Below, one piece after another: positions 51,989-60,830 of a stretch of 64,000 nucleotides of DNA (the first letter of the stretch is position 1; every line of letters begins with the position of its first letter). The notes under the pieces are model-generated. The model searched no databases, was not told the DNA's origin, and saw nothing but the letters and a program-made list of their open reading frames with translations. The translations under genes and the position numbers were made by a program. Origin of the DNA: ATZT02 sp046048135 (lineage in GTDB: Bacteria; Actinomycetota; Actinomycetes; S36-B12; UBA5976); the NCBI GenBank assembly GCA_046048135.1, contig JBJOGR010000044.1, forward strand, positions 19,936 through 83,935. Direction: 5' to 3'.

Positions 51989-53839
51989 ATGTGTGGAATT
52001 GTCGGTTACGTAGGAAATAACCAAGCGCTCAATGTTGTGGTTGAGGGCTTAAGACGACTTGAGTATCGTGGCTATGATTCAGCAGGTGTTGCTGTAGTAA
52101 ATGACAATAAGTTAAATGTTAGAAAAAAAGCAGGTAAATTAACAAACCTAGAAACTTTGTTAGGTACAGATCCTCTACCTGATTCAACAACTGCAATAGG
52201 GCATACCCGTTGGGCAACTCATGGAATACCAAATGATGCTAATGCTCATCCACATGTGGATGAATCAAATGAGATTGCCGTTATCCACAATGGAATTATT
52301 GAGAACTTTTCAGAATTGCGAAAAGAATTACAAAAAAATGGTGTGAAATTAAATAGCGATACAGATACCGAAGTTGTCGCACATTTATTAAATGTGGAAT
52401 ATCCAAAATCAAATAACGACCTAGCAGAAAGTATGAGAAAAGTTGTAAGAAGACTAAAAGGCGCATTTACCTTAGTGGCAGTTCATGCTCAACAGCCAGA
52501 TGTAGTAGTTGGTGCCAGACGAAATTCACCTTTAGTAGTTGGTAAGGGTGATGGCGAAAACTTTTTAGCATCAGATGTTGCAGCATTTATCTCATATACA
52601 AAAAATGCAATAGAACTTGGCCAAGATCAAGTTGTAGAACTAAGACATAACAAAATTACAATTACTGACTTTGATGGAAAACCTGCTCAAACCAAAGAAT
52701 ATGTAGTTAATTGGGACGCTAAAGCTGCTGAAAAAGGTGGCTTTGATTTGTTCATGTTAAAAGAGATCTTTGAGCAACCAAAAGCAGTGGCTGAAACTTT
52801 AGTAGGAAGACTTGCACAAGATGGAAAATTAGTATTGGAAGAAATGAAACTTTCTATTGGAGAAATTGCCAATATTGAAAAAATTGTTTTTGTTGCATGT
52901 GGAACGGCCTATCATTCTGGACTAATTGGAAAATATGCCATGGAACGTTGGACAAGAATTCCTTGTGAAGTAGAACTTGCAAGTGAATTTAGATACAGAG
53001 ATCCCATCTTGAATGAAAGAACTTTAGTGGTTGCTATTTCTCAAAGTGGTGAAACTATGGATACTTTGATGGCAATAAGACATGCAAAATCTCAAAAAGC
53101 AAAAGTTTTAGCAATATGCAATACACAAGGTTCAACTATTCCTAGAGAATCTGATGCAGTTTTATATACCCGTGGTGGTCCAGAAATTGCAGTTGCATCA
53201 ACTAAAGCATTTTTGACCCAAGTTGTAGCCGTTGAATTACTCTCTCTTTACTTTGCGGAATTAAGACTTGATAAACCAACAGAAGAAATTAAACAAGTTA
53301 TGACAGAACTTGCTGATATTTCCTACCAAATCGATACAGTTCTTGACACCACTGATGCAGTTAATGAACTTGCTAAAAAATATGTGGATGCGCAAAGTGT
53401 GTTATTTATTGGAAGACACGTTGGCTACCCAGTTGCTTTGGAAGGTGCTTTAAAACTTAAGGAACTTGCTTATATGCACGCAGAAGGATTTGCAGCCGGT
53501 GAATTAAAGCATGGACCCATCGCATTAATAGAAGAAGGAATTCCCGTAGTAGTAGTTGTGCCAAGTATTAGAGAAGAAAAGGAATTACATGAAAAAGTAG
53601 TTTCTAATATTCAAGAGGTAAGAGCAAGAGGTGCAAAAACTATTTTGATTGTTGAAGAAGGCGATGACTCCATAACTGATTTTGCAGATCACATCGTAAG
53701 AATTCCAAAAACTAGTTCACTTTTGCAGCCGCTAGTTGCCACAGTTCCATTACAAGTATTTTCTTGCGCACTTGCCACACTCAAAGGTCATGACGTTGAC
53801 CAACCCCGTAATCTGGCTAAATCAGTAACAGTTGAATAA
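51989..53839 (+). CDS. glmS: Glutamine-fructose-6-phosphate aminotransferase
   Basis: 616 residues, complete. N-terminal glutaminase (about 1-235) with nucleophile Cys2 in MCGIVGYVG, HTRWATHG and the ammonia-channel region; two SIS domains (from about 285) with GTAYHSG, SQSGET and C-terminal LKELAYMHAEGFAAGELKHGP and the end PRNLAKSVTVE. It makes glucosamine 6-phosphate, the entry into cell-wall amino sugar synthesis. A TAGGCT box lies 9 bases before the ATG. No glmS ribozyme is expected or seen. Confidence 0.97.
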   Translation: MCGIVGYVGNNQALNVVVEGLRRLEYRGYDSAGVAVVNDNKLNVRKKAGKLTNLETLLGTDPLPDSTTAIGHTRWATHGIPNDANAHPHVDESNEIAVIHNGIIENFSELRKELQKNGVKLNSDTDTEVVAHLLNVEYPKSNNDLAESMRKVVRRLKGAFTLVAVHAQQPDVVVGARRNSPLVVGKGDGENFLASDVAAFISYTKNAIELGQDQVVELRHNKITITDFDGKPAQTKEYVVNWDAKAAEKGGFDLFMLKEIFEQPKAVAETLVGRLAQDGKLVLEEMKLSIGEIANIEKIVFVACGTAYHSGLIGKYAMERWTRIPCEVELASEFRYRDPILNERTLVVAISQSGETMDTLMAIRHAKSQKAKVLAICNTQGSTIPRESDAVLYTRGGPEIAVASTKAFLTQVVAVELLSLYFAELRLDKPTEEIKQVMTELADISYQIDTVLDTTDAVNELAKKYVDAQSVLFIGRHVGYPVALEGALKLKELAYMHAEGFAAGELKHGPIALIEEGIPVVVVVPSIREEKELHEKVVSNIQEVRARGAKTILIVEEGDDSITDFADHIVRIPKTSSLLQPLVATVPLQVFSCALATLKGHDVDQPRNLAKSVTVE

Positions 53840-53852
53840 AAGGATTGAGAAA

Positions 53853-54224
53853 ATGATTATTGGAATTGGTGTTGATGTAGTTGATACTCCAAGATTTCAA
53901 GGATCATTAATTAGAACACCTGGTTTATCAACCAGATTATTTACTCCCAAAGAATTAGCTCAGCCTGGTGGTAAGGGAGAAAATGCAGTTTCATTAGCGG
54001 CAAGATTTGCGGCCAAAGAAGCAGTTGCTAAAGCATTAGGGGCTCCAGCCGGACTAAGTTGGCAAGATTGCGAAATTCTTTTAGGAGATAGAGGAAAACC
54101 TTATTTAGAAGTTTCTGGAACTGTTTTAAAAGAAGCTCAACGTCAAGGAATTACCCATTGGCATTTATCTTTATCCCACGATGGAAATGTGGCAACAGCA
54201 TTTGTTATTGCCGAAAAACAATAG
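53853..54224 (+). CDS. acpS: Holo-[acyl-carrier-protein] synthase
   Basis: 123 residues from ATG 53853, which has AAAAGGA at a proper 8 bases; the upstream TTG at 53832 overlaps glmS and is rejected. Motifs: IGIGVDVVDTPRF (metal Asp), FAAKEAVAKALG (metal Glu, substrate Lys) and HLSLSHDG. It transfers phosphopantetheine from CoA to acyl carrier protein. Between glmS and alr, as in actinobacteria; the usual nnrD gene of that position is absent. Confidence 0.95.
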   Translation: MIIGIGVDVVDTPRFQGSLIRTPGLSTRLFTPKELAQPGGKGENAVSLAARFAAKEAVAKALGAPAGLSWQDCEILLGDRGKPYLEVSGTVLKEAQRQGITHWHLSLSHDGNVATAFVIAEKQ

Positions 54225-54244
54225 TTATATAGGAAAAATTACGA

Positions 54245-55375
54245 ATGAGTAATTTAAGAAGTGCCTATGTTGATTTATCAGCAATTAGAGACAATGTAAA
54301 AGTTTTGCAAGAATTTGCTAAAAACTCTGAAGTAATGGCAGTAGTAAAAGCAGATGCATATGGCCATGGCTTAATCGAAGTTTCAAAAGCTGCCAGACAA
54401 GGTGGTGCTACTTGGCTTGGTACAGCACTTTTAGAAGAAGCAATCAGTCTAAGAAATTCAGGGGATAAAGGAAGAATTCTTACTTGGCTAGGTTCGCCAA
54501 ATGATAAATGGCAAGACTGCATTTCACTTGACATTGATGTTTCTGTTTCATCAATTGAAATTGCATCAGAAGTTATTAGTGCTTCTAAGAAAGTAGGAAA
54601 GCCTGCAAAAGTTCACATAAAAGTTGACACTGGGTTAGGAAGAAATGGCGTCATGCCAGATGATTTAGCCGAACTTTCAAAATTATTAGAAGAAGCAAAA
54701 GCATCAGGGCTGATCGAAGTTGTTGCGGTGTGGACGCATTTCTCATTAGCAGATGCTCCAAGTAGTCCAACTATAAAAAGACAATTAATAGTTCTTGATG
54801 ACAGTTTTAAATATTTAGAATCAAGAGGTTTTAAGAATTTAATGAAACATGCTGCCAATAGTGCAGCAACATTAACAACACCAGAAGCCCACTTTGATTT
54901 AGTAAGACCAGGAATTGCAGTTTATGGAATTACTCCCGGGGGAGAATTAAAAAGTGCCAATGAATATGGATTAAGACCTGCTATGAGTTTAAAAGCTCAA
55001 GTTGCTTTAGTAAAAGAAGTACCTGCTGGCCATGGTATTTCTTACGGTGCTGAATATGTCACAAAAACAAATACCAAAATTGCTTTAATTCCACTTGGTT
55101 ACGCAGATGGCATTCCTCGAATAGCTGGAAACAAAGGTCCTGTAGTTGCTAAAGGCAAAAAATTTAATGTGGCAGGAAGAGTTTGTATGGATCAATTTGT
55201 AATTGATATTGGAGATTTAGATTTAAAAATGGGGGATGAAGTTACCCTCTTTGGCGATGTTTCAAGAAATGAACCTGATGTGGAGGAGTGGGCAAAAGCA
55301 TCTTTAAGTATTGGTTATGAAATTGTCACAAGATTAGGTCCTAGAGTTCCCAGAGTTTATTTAAACGAAATTTAA
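54245..55375 (+). CDS. alr: Alanine racemase
   Basis: 376 residues. PLP Lys in VVKADAYGHG (about 34), the partner-face Tyr in GISYGAEYVT, VDTGLGRNG, RPGIAVYGITP and the C-terminal GRVCMDQFVIDIG and GDEVTLFG motifs. It makes D-alanine for peptidoglycan. Starts 20 bases after acpS and ends 1 base before tsaE, so glmS to tsaD forms a likely long operon. Confidence 0.97.
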   Translation: MSNLRSAYVDLSAIRDNVKVLQEFAKNSEVMAVVKADAYGHGLIEVSKAARQGGATWLGTALLEEAISLRNSGDKGRILTWLGSPNDKWQDCISLDIDVSVSSIEIASEVISASKKVGKPAKVHIKVDTGLGRNGVMPDDLAELSKLLEEAKASGLIEVVAVWTHFSLADAPSSPTIKRQLIVLDDSFKYLESRGFKNLMKHAANSAATLTTPEAHFDLVRPGIAVYGITPGGELKSANEYGLRPAMSLKAQVALVKEVPAGHGISYGAEYVTKTNTKIALIPLGYADGIPRIAGNKGPVVAKGKKFNVAGRVCMDQFVIDIGDLDLKMGDEVTLFGDVSRNEPDVEEWAKASLSIGYEIVTRLGPRVPRVYLNEI

Positions 55376-55376
55376 A

Positions 55377-55829
55377 ATGGTTTTTAAAATAACAACTAAA
55401 TCAAATAAAGAAACCAAAGAATTAGGTGCCAAGTTAGGCAAATTACTAAAAGCTGGCTATGTAGTTTTGTTAGATGGCCAATTAGGTGCAGGCAAAACAA
55501 CTTTTACTCAAGGCTTGGCAAGTAGTTTGAATATAAAAGGTGAAGTAACTAGTCCGACATTTGTAATAGCAAGAGAACACAAATCATTAGATAATAAAGC
55601 AAATTTAGTGCATGTTGATGCTTATCGACTTTCAACTTTAGCCGAAATTTCTCAACTTGATTTAACAAGTGATTTGGACGAATCCATATTAGTCGTGGAA
55701 TGGGGAAAAGATTTAGTAAATGATTTAGTACAAAATCCAATTAAAGTAATAATAACAACTACTGAAAATGAAAACGAAAGAGAAATTGTAATCGATGCTA
55801 CTGATGAAATTTTAGGAAAACTTAAATGA
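55377..55829 (+). CDS. tsaE: tRNA t6A synthesis ATPase TsaE
   Basis: 150 residues. P-loop LLDGQLGAGKTTFTQGLA (about 32-49), SPTFVIAREH, HVDAYRL and the LVVEWGKDL motif. It forms the TsaB-TsaD-TsaE complex that makes the t6A37 modification on ANN-decoding tRNAs; ATP hydrolysis by TsaE resets TsaD. ATG follows the alr stop after one base; 4-base overlap (ATGA) with tsaB. Confidence 0.95.
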   Translation: MVFKITTKSNKETKELGAKLGKLLKAGYVVLLDGQLGAGKTTFTQGLASSLNIKGEVTSPTFVIAREHKSLDNKANLVHVDAYRLSTLAEISQLDLTSDLDESILVVEWGKDLVNDLVQNPIKVIITTTENENEREIVIDATDEILGKLK

Positions 55830-56503
55830 GTGCGCCAAATAATGTTTTAGCAATTGATACTTCAACAAATCGGATTGCTGTTGGTTTAATTCAGTTTGCA
55901 AAAGATGAGAAGATAATTGTTAAAGATGATGCTTTAAGACATGCTGAATATGCTTCAGAATTAATTAGAGAAATAGTAGAAAGTTCAAAGTTAAATTTCT
56001 CAGAGATTGGTGCAGTAGTTTGCGGTATTGGCCCTGGACCATTTACAGGACTTCGCGTAGGAATTGTGAGTGCTCAAACAATTGGTTTTGCCTTAAACAT
56101 TCCAGTTTATGGAGTGTGTAGCCACGATGCTATTGCTTATGAATTTAACTTAAATAATCCTAATAAAGAAATAACAGTGATCACTGATGCCAGAAGAAAA
56201 GAAGTTTATTGGACGCATTATGCAAATGGAAAAAGAATTTCTACTCCCAAAGTTTCAAAATTAGATGAAGTAGTAGTAAAAGGAGAAAAACTTCTACTAA
56301 AGCCCCTTAATCCTTTGTATTTAGCAAAAGCTGCAATTGAAGCATTAAATAGATCAGAAATTGGCAAAGAGATAAATAGTTTTTCTACCGATTTGGCATC
56401 AGGAGATGGGTCTGTGGTGGCATTACCAAATCAAGTTTTACTTCCTCCAATTCCACTTTATTTAAGAAAACCTGACGCACTAACTTTGGCTGAGAGATCA
56501 TGA
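55826..56503 (+). CDS. tsaB: tRNA t6A synthesis protein TsaB
   Basis: 225 residues, inactive ASKHA fold: VLAIDTSTNRIAVGLI, HAEYASELI, GIGPGPFTGLRVGIVSAQTIGFAL, and VITDARRKEVYWTHY. It is the scaffold partner of TsaD. It overlaps tsaE and rimI by 4 bases each. Normal length for the family. Confidence 0.95.
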   Translation: MSAPNNVLAIDTSTNRIAVGLIQFAKDEKIIVKDDALRHAEYASELIREIVESSKLNFSEIGAVVCGIGPGPFTGLRVGIVSAQTIGFALNIPVYGVCSHDAIAYEFNLNNPNKEITVITDARRKEVYWTHYANGKRISTPKVSKLDEVVVKGEKLLLKPLNPLYLAKAAIEALNRSEIGKEINSFSTDLASGDGSVVALPNQVLLPPIPLYLRKPDALTLAERS

Positions 56504-56952
56504 ATTTATCTATTACAGATTTTTCTTGGTGGCATGTTACAAAAGCTCACAAAATTGATCAAGCAGCATTTAATGCCACAGCTTGGTCTCTAGAAACATT
56601 TTGGTCAGAACTTTCTGCTCCAAATCGCTATTACATTGCTTTGATTGACGATGAAAAAGAAATCGTAGGATTTGCAGGACTTGCATTTAATGGATCAGAT
56701 GCTGATATTCAAACAATGGTCATAAAACCAGAATTTCAAAATATGGGTTATGGAAAAAAGTTATTAGATAACCTAATTGAGAAAGTCAAAGAAAAGAAAT
56801 CAAACAGAGTTTTCTTGGAAGTAGTAGCAGATAATGAAAATGCAATTAAGTTATACAAATCTAGAGATTTTGAAATCATTTCAAAACGAAGTAACTATTA
56901 CCCAAATGGAAAAGATGCAGTAATAATGCAATTAGATTTGAGAAAAAAATGA
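56500..56952 (+). CDS. rimI: Ribosomal-protein-alanine N-acetyltransferase
   Basis: 150 residues, GNAT fold. The acetyl-CoA loop is in MVIKPEFQNMGYGKKLLDNLI, followed by FLEVVADNENAIKLYKSRDFEIISKRSNYY, the usual RimI ending. It acetylates the N-terminus of S18 in E. coli. Sits between tsaB and tsaD with 4-base overlaps on each side, the standard order. Confidence 0.93.
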   Translation: MNLSITDFSWWHVTKAHKIDQAAFNATAWSLETFWSELSAPNRYYIALIDDEKEIVGFAGLAFNGSDADIQTMVIKPEFQNMGYGKKLLDNLIEKVKEKKSNRVFLEVVADNENAIKLYKSRDFEIISKRSNYYPNGKDAVIMQLDLRKK

Positions 56953-57989
56953 ATCCTTTAATTTTAGGAATTGAAACTTCTTGTGATGAGACTGGAATAG
57001 GAATTGTGAGAGGTTCAGAATTACTGGCAGATGTATTAGCTTCTTCTGTTGAAGAACAAGCAAGATTTGGAGGAGTTGTTCCAGAAGTAGCATCAAGAGC
57101 TCACGTTGAAGCCATGGTGCCAATTTTAAAAAGAGTTGTTCAAAAAGCAGGAGTTAAATTAAATGAACTTGATGCAATTGCTGTAACAAGTGGTCCTGGT
57201 TTAGCAGGAGCTTTAGTCGTTGGAGTTGCAGCAGCAAAAGCATTGGCTGTGGCAATCAATAAACCAATTTATGGAGTAAATCATTTAGCAGCACATGTAG
57301 CAGTAGATACTTTAGAAAATGGAGAATTGCCTCAACCTTGTCTGGCACTTTTAGTAAGTGGAGGTCATTCCTCTTTATTACAAGTAGACAATATTTCATT
57401 CAAAATCAATTCTTTAGGAAAAACTTTGGATGATGCAGCAGGAGAAGCATTTGACAAGGTGGCTCGCGTTTTGGGTTTACCGTTTCCGGGAGGTCCTTGG
57501 ATTGATAAAGCAAGTCAATGCGGGGATCCATTAAGTATTGAATTTCCTAAAGGTTTGATGAGTAAAGAAGATTTAGTTGAACATAAATTTGATTTTTCAT
57601 TTTCAGGATTAAAAACAGCAGTTGCAAGATGGGTTGAAGCATGGCAAAGAACAGGTGAGATCTTGCCAGTGTCTGACATTGCAGCATCTTTTCAAGAAGC
57701 AGTTGTTGAAGTATTAGTTAAGAAAACTTTGATGGCGGCAAAAGAAACAGGTATTGACACAGTAATCATTGGAGGTGGTGTTGCTGCAAATTCTCGACTA
57801 AGAACTATGGCTCAAAGTATGGCTGAAAAAGAAAATATCAAAGTAAGAATTCCACGCCCAGGTTTATGTACAGACAATGGAGCTATGGTTGCAGCTTTAG
57901 GTTCACAATTATTCAAAAATCAGATTGAACCTTCAAAAATTACTTTTGAAGTTGATCCAATATTACCTATTAGTGTGCAAAAGAATTAA
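56949..57989 (+). CDS. tsaD: tRNA N6-adenosine threonylcarbamoyltransferase TsaD
   Basis: 346 residues, ASKHA fold. GIETSCDETGIGIV at the N-terminus, EVASRAHVEAMVPIL, metal ligands in NHLAAHV, SGGHSSLL, GKTLDDAAGEAFDKVARVL, GGGVAANSRLR and CTDNGAMVA. It transfers threonylcarbamoyl to A37 of tRNA. Overlap of 4 bases with rimI; shares its TAA stop with the convergent DUF4389 gene through TTAA. Confidence 0.97.
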   Translation: MNPLILGIETSCDETGIGIVRGSELLADVLASSVEEQARFGGVVPEVASRAHVEAMVPILKRVVQKAGVKLNELDAIAVTSGPGLAGALVVGVAAAKALAVAINKPIYGVNHLAAHVAVDTLENGELPQPCLALLVSGGHSSLLQVDNISFKINSLGKTLDDAAGEAFDKVARVLGLPFPGGPWIDKASQCGDPLSIEFPKGLMSKEDLVEHKFDFSFSGLKTAVARWVEAWQRTGEILPVSDIAASFQEAVVEVLVKKTLMAAKETGIDTVIIGGGVAANSRLRTMAQSMAEKENIKVRIPRPGLCTDNGAMVAALGSQLFKNQIEPSKITFEVDPILPISVQKN

Positions 57990-58573
57990 AGTTTAAAGCT
58001 TGGATATTCATCAGTTACCAAAATAACTGCATATCCTAAAACTCTATTCCAGTATTGAAATGTTTTATAAACAAATTCTCCAGCCCATTTTGGATATTGT
58101 GCAGTTATAAATGTATAAACCCAGGCAACCAAAGTTAATACGATGGCAATTGCTAAATAAATGAATCCAACAATTGCTAAAGGTAGTGCTAGAAGCCATT
58201 TAATTAATGGAAGGAATCTATTTAACTTTTTTCCTCCATTAATTTCTGGAAAAGTAATTTTAACAACTTGACTTGATTCAATTGACGGATATTTATCTGT
58301 CAATAAATATAGATAAGCTAAAAATCTTGTACCAAGTCCTAGTAAATCTTTATTAAAGTTTAGAAAGTAACTTGGATAAATTCCTGTAAATAATAAAGAC
58401 AAAACAATAGGTAAAGAAAACAAGACCACAGGTCCCCAAGCGTTAGGTGAAAATTGGCCAATAATTGCGATGAATGCAGCAACTGGAAGAGCATAAATTA
58501 ATCGAAAGAAAACACTTAAGCGATCTCTCTTGGTGTAGCTAACTTTGATTTGGGTTTGAATTTGATTTTTCAT
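57986..58573 (-). CDS. DUF4389 membrane protein
   Basis: 195 residues with four hydrophobic segments: two near 25-65 (RLIYALPVAAFIAIIG, LFSLPIVLSLLFTGIYPSYFL) and two near 120-160 (IKWLLALPLAIVGFIYLAIAIVLTLVAWVYTFITAQYP). The RLIYALP motifs and the FLAYLYLLTDKYP and VLGYAVILVTDEYP pair indicate an internal repeat, typical of the DUF4389 family. Function unknown. It diverges from groES. Confidence 0.85.
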   Translation of the reverse strand: MKNQIQTQIKVSYTKRDRLSVFFRLIYALPVAAFIAIIGQFSPNAWGPVVLFSLPIVLSLLFTGIYPSYFLNFNKDLLGLGTRFLAYLYLLTDKYPSIESSQVVKITFPEINGGKKLNRFLPLIKWLLALPLAIVGFIYLAIAIVLTLVAWVYTFITAQYPKWAGEFVYKTFQYWNRVLGYAVILVTDEYPSFKL

Positions 58574-58665
58574 TGCTGCCTTTCTGGGCGTTACTTTTTA
58601 GACTACTGCCACAAATGAGGCTTTAAGGCCAGATTGGCCCTATTGAGTCCAATTTCACCAAGGCT

Positions 58666-58692
58666 CTGGCACTCAAGTTGAGGGAGTGCTAA
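58666..58692 (+). promoter_or_regulatory. CIRCE operator (HrcA site) of groES-groEL
   Basis: CTGGCACTC (58666-58674), 9-base spacer, GAGTGCTAA (58684-58692). The right half matches the CIRCE consensus fully and the left half in 7 of 9 positions (consensus TTAGCACTC). It lies inside the promoter, so HrcA binding would block RNA polymerase. Confidence 0.88.
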
Positions 58693-58706
58693 AGCATTGG
58701 TAAGTT
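58678..58706 (+). promoter_or_regulatory. groES promoter
   Basis: -35 TTGAGG (58678-58683), 17-base spacer and -10 TAAGTT (58701-58706). The CIRCE right half sits in the spacer. A leader of about 75 bases follows to the groES GTG. Confidence 0.5.
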
Positions 58707-58786
58707 ATAACCCAAGACCTTTTTAGGGAGAAATCCTTCGAAAGGTTAAATCCAAAAACTCAATCCCATGAAGGGGTAACAGATCC

Positions 58787-59086
58787 GTGGCGGTCCAAAT
58801 TAAACCATTAGAGGATCGAATCCTCGTTGAAGTACTAGACGCTGAAACCAAAACTGCGTCAGGCTTAGTAATTCCTGACACTGCTAAAGAAAAACCTCAA
58901 GAAGGAAAAGTATTGGCAGTTGGCCCAGGTCGTTTTGATGAAGACGGCGAAAAGCGCGTTCCTATGGATATCAAAGTAGGAGACACCGTTATTTTCTCTA
59001 AATACGGCGGAACCGAAGTTAGCTATGACGGCAAAGACTATTTGTTGTTATCAGCACGCGATGTGCTCGCAGTCGTTTCAAAATAA
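58787..59086 (+). CDS. groES: Co-chaperonin GroES
   Basis: 99 residues from a GTG (MAVQIKPLEDRILVEVLDAE); AAGGGG lies 10 bases upstream. Motifs: SGLVIPDTAKEKPQEGKVLAVGPG, the mobile loop of the GroEL-binding region, and GTEVSYDGKDYLLL. It caps the GroEL ring in ATP-driven protein folding. CIRCE upstream predicts heat-shock control by HrcA. Confidence 0.97.
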   Translation: MAVQIKPLEDRILVEVLDAETKTASGLVIPDTAKEKPQEGKVLAVGPGRFDEDGEKRVPMDIKVGDTVIFSKYGGTEVSYDGKDYLLLSARDVLAVVSK

Positions 59087-59103
59087 GAAACCTTAATTAT
59101 CAA

Positions 59104-59135
59104 ATTTGCTCCGGAATTAATTTTCCGGAGCAAAT
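59104..59135 (+). repeat. Hairpin between groES and groEL
   Basis: Perfect 13-base arms ATTTGCTCCGGAA (59104-59116) and TTCCGGAGCAAAT (59123-59135) with loop TTAATT. Downstream is A-rich rather than T-rich on the plus strand, so it is a processing or stability element rather than a terminator. It ends 14 bases before the AGAAGGAAA ribosome site of groEL. Confidence 0.7.
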
Positions 59136-59163
59136 AAAAAACTTATAGAAGGAAAAAAATAAA

Positions 59164-60780
59164 ATGGCAAAAATTCTTGATTTCAACCAAGATGCAAGAC
59201 ACAAACTTGAACACGGTGTCGACATTTTGGCAAACACAGTTCGTGTAACTCTTGGACCAAAAGGTCGAAACGTTGTACTAGGTAAAAAATGGGGTGCACC
59301 AACAATTACTAATGATGGTGTCACCATCGCAAAAGAAATTGAACTAGAAGATGCATTTGAAAACTTAGGTGCGCAACTAGTTAAAGAAGTAGCAACTAAA
59401 ACAAATGACATTGCTGGAGATGGAACAACAACTGCAACTGTTTTAGCCCAAGCTATGGTTCATGAAGGATTAAAACAAGTAGCAGCTGGTGCAAATCCAA
59501 TGGGAATCAAAAGAGGAATTGATGCCGCAGTTGCAGCAGTAAATGAAGAATTACACCGATTAGCAAAACCAGTTAACGGTAAAGCAGAAATTGCTCAAGT
59601 TGCAACAATTTCGGCTCAAGATTCAAAACTTGGCGAACTAATTGCTGAAGCTTTTGACAAAGTTGGCAGAGATGGCGTAATCACAGTTGAAGAATCATCC
59701 ACCATGGATGTTGCACTTGATTACACAGAAGGTATGCAATTTGATAAAGGTTACATCTCTCCATATTTTGTAACCGATGCAGAAAGAATGGAAACAGTTC
59801 TAGAAGATGTTTACGTTCTTTTAGTTCAAAACAAGATTGCCTCAATTAATGAACTACTTCCTTTAATGGAAAAAGTTGTTCAAGCAGGTAAACCACTTGT
59901 TGTAATTGCTGAAGATGTTGAAGGCGATGCTTTAAGTGCCATGATTGTTAATAAAATTAAAGGAACCTTTAATTCAGTAGCAGTTAAAGCTCCAGCTTTT
60001 GGTGATAGAAGAAAAGCAATGCTAGAAGATTTAGCAATTTTGACTGCTGGCCAAGTTGTTTCTCCAGAAGTTGGACTAAAACTTGATCAAGTTGGCTTAG
60101 AAGTTCTTGGTAAAGCAAAAAGAGTTGTTTCAACAAAAGACAACACCACAATCATTGGTGGTGCTGGTGATAAGAAAGCAGTTGATGCTCGAGTTGCTCA
60201 AATCAAAGCTGAAATGGATCGCACAGATTCAAGCTGGGATAAAGAAAAACTTCAAGAGCGTCTTGCAAAAATTTCAGGTGGTGTAGCAGTAATCCAAGTT
60301 GGAGGCGCTACCGAAGTTGAATTGAAAGAAACAAAATTTAGAGTTGAAGATGCAATATCTGCAACTAGAGCTGCAATTGAAGAAGGAATTGTGGCAGGTG
60401 GTGGATCTGCGTTAACTCAAGCGGTTTCAGTTTTAAAAAATAAACTAAATAAAGAAGGCGATGAAGCGGCAGGTGTAGAAATAATTAGAAAGTCTGCTGT
60501 TGAACCACTTCGCTGGATTGCACAAAATGCAGGTGCTGAAGGCTACGTTGTTACTTCAAGAGTTTCAGAAATGAAAACTGGCGAAGGATATAACGCAGCA
60601 ACTGGTGAATTTGAAAACCTACTAAAAGCAGGAATTGTTGATCCTGTGAAAGTTACCAGATCTGCTTTGGAAAATGCTGCTTCAATTGCAGCAATGCTTC
60701 TAACAACAGACGTTTTAGTTGTGGAGAAAAAAGAAGAAGCACCAGCTCCTGCCGCAGGCGGACACGGTCATTCTCACTAA
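59164..60780 (+). CDS. groEL: Chaperonin GroEL
   Basis: 538 residues with the full set of chaperonin motifs: VRVTLGPKGRNVVLGKKWG, ITNDGVTIAKEIELEDAFENLGAQLVKEVA, GDGTTTATVLAQ, and AAIEEGIVAGGGSALTQAV. The C-terminus is His-rich (GGHGHSH) like actinobacterial GroEL1, rather than the GGM-repeat tail of GroEL2; with groES upstream and CIRCE control this is the operon copy. A second groEL elsewhere is likely in actinobacteria but not visible here. Confidence 0.98.
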   Translation: MAKILDFNQDARHKLEHGVDILANTVRVTLGPKGRNVVLGKKWGAPTITNDGVTIAKEIELEDAFENLGAQLVKEVATKTNDIAGDGTTTATVLAQAMVHEGLKQVAAGANPMGIKRGIDAAVAAVNEELHRLAKPVNGKAEIAQVATISAQDSKLGELIAEAFDKVGRDGVITVEESSTMDVALDYTEGMQFDKGYISPYFVTDAERMETVLEDVYVLLVQNKIASINELLPLMEKVVQAGKPLVVIAEDVEGDALSAMIVNKIKGTFNSVAVKAPAFGDRRKAMLEDLAILTAGQVVSPEVGLKLDQVGLEVLGKAKRVVSTKDNTTIIGGAGDKKAVDARVAQIKAEMDRTDSSWDKEKLQERLAKISGGVAVIQVGGATEVELKETKFRVEDAISATRAAIEEGIVAGGGSALTQAVSVLKNKLNKEGDEAAGVEIIRKSAVEPLRWIAQNAGAEGYVVTSRVSEMKTGEGYNAATGEFENLLKAGIVDPVKVTRSALENAASIAAMLLTTDVLVVEKKEEAPAPAAGGHGHSH

Positions 60781-60796
60781 TTAAGTAAATAATTTT

Positions 60797-60830
60797 AAGA
60801 GGCGCTTAAATTTAAGCGCCTCTTATTTTT
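60797..60830. terminator. Terminator after groEL
   Basis: Perfect palindrome with arms AAGAGGCGCTTAAA (60797-60810) and TTTAAGCGCCTCTT (60811-60824), followed on the plus strand by ATTTTTT. It overlaps the stop codon of the convergent CopC-like gene and may also serve the minus strand, where AAAATTATTT follows. Confidence 0.85.

Noticed and set aside
51947..52024. Longer yaaA start
   Set aside because: It would overlap the divergent glmS start; MSVLILLPPSEGK is the family N-terminus.
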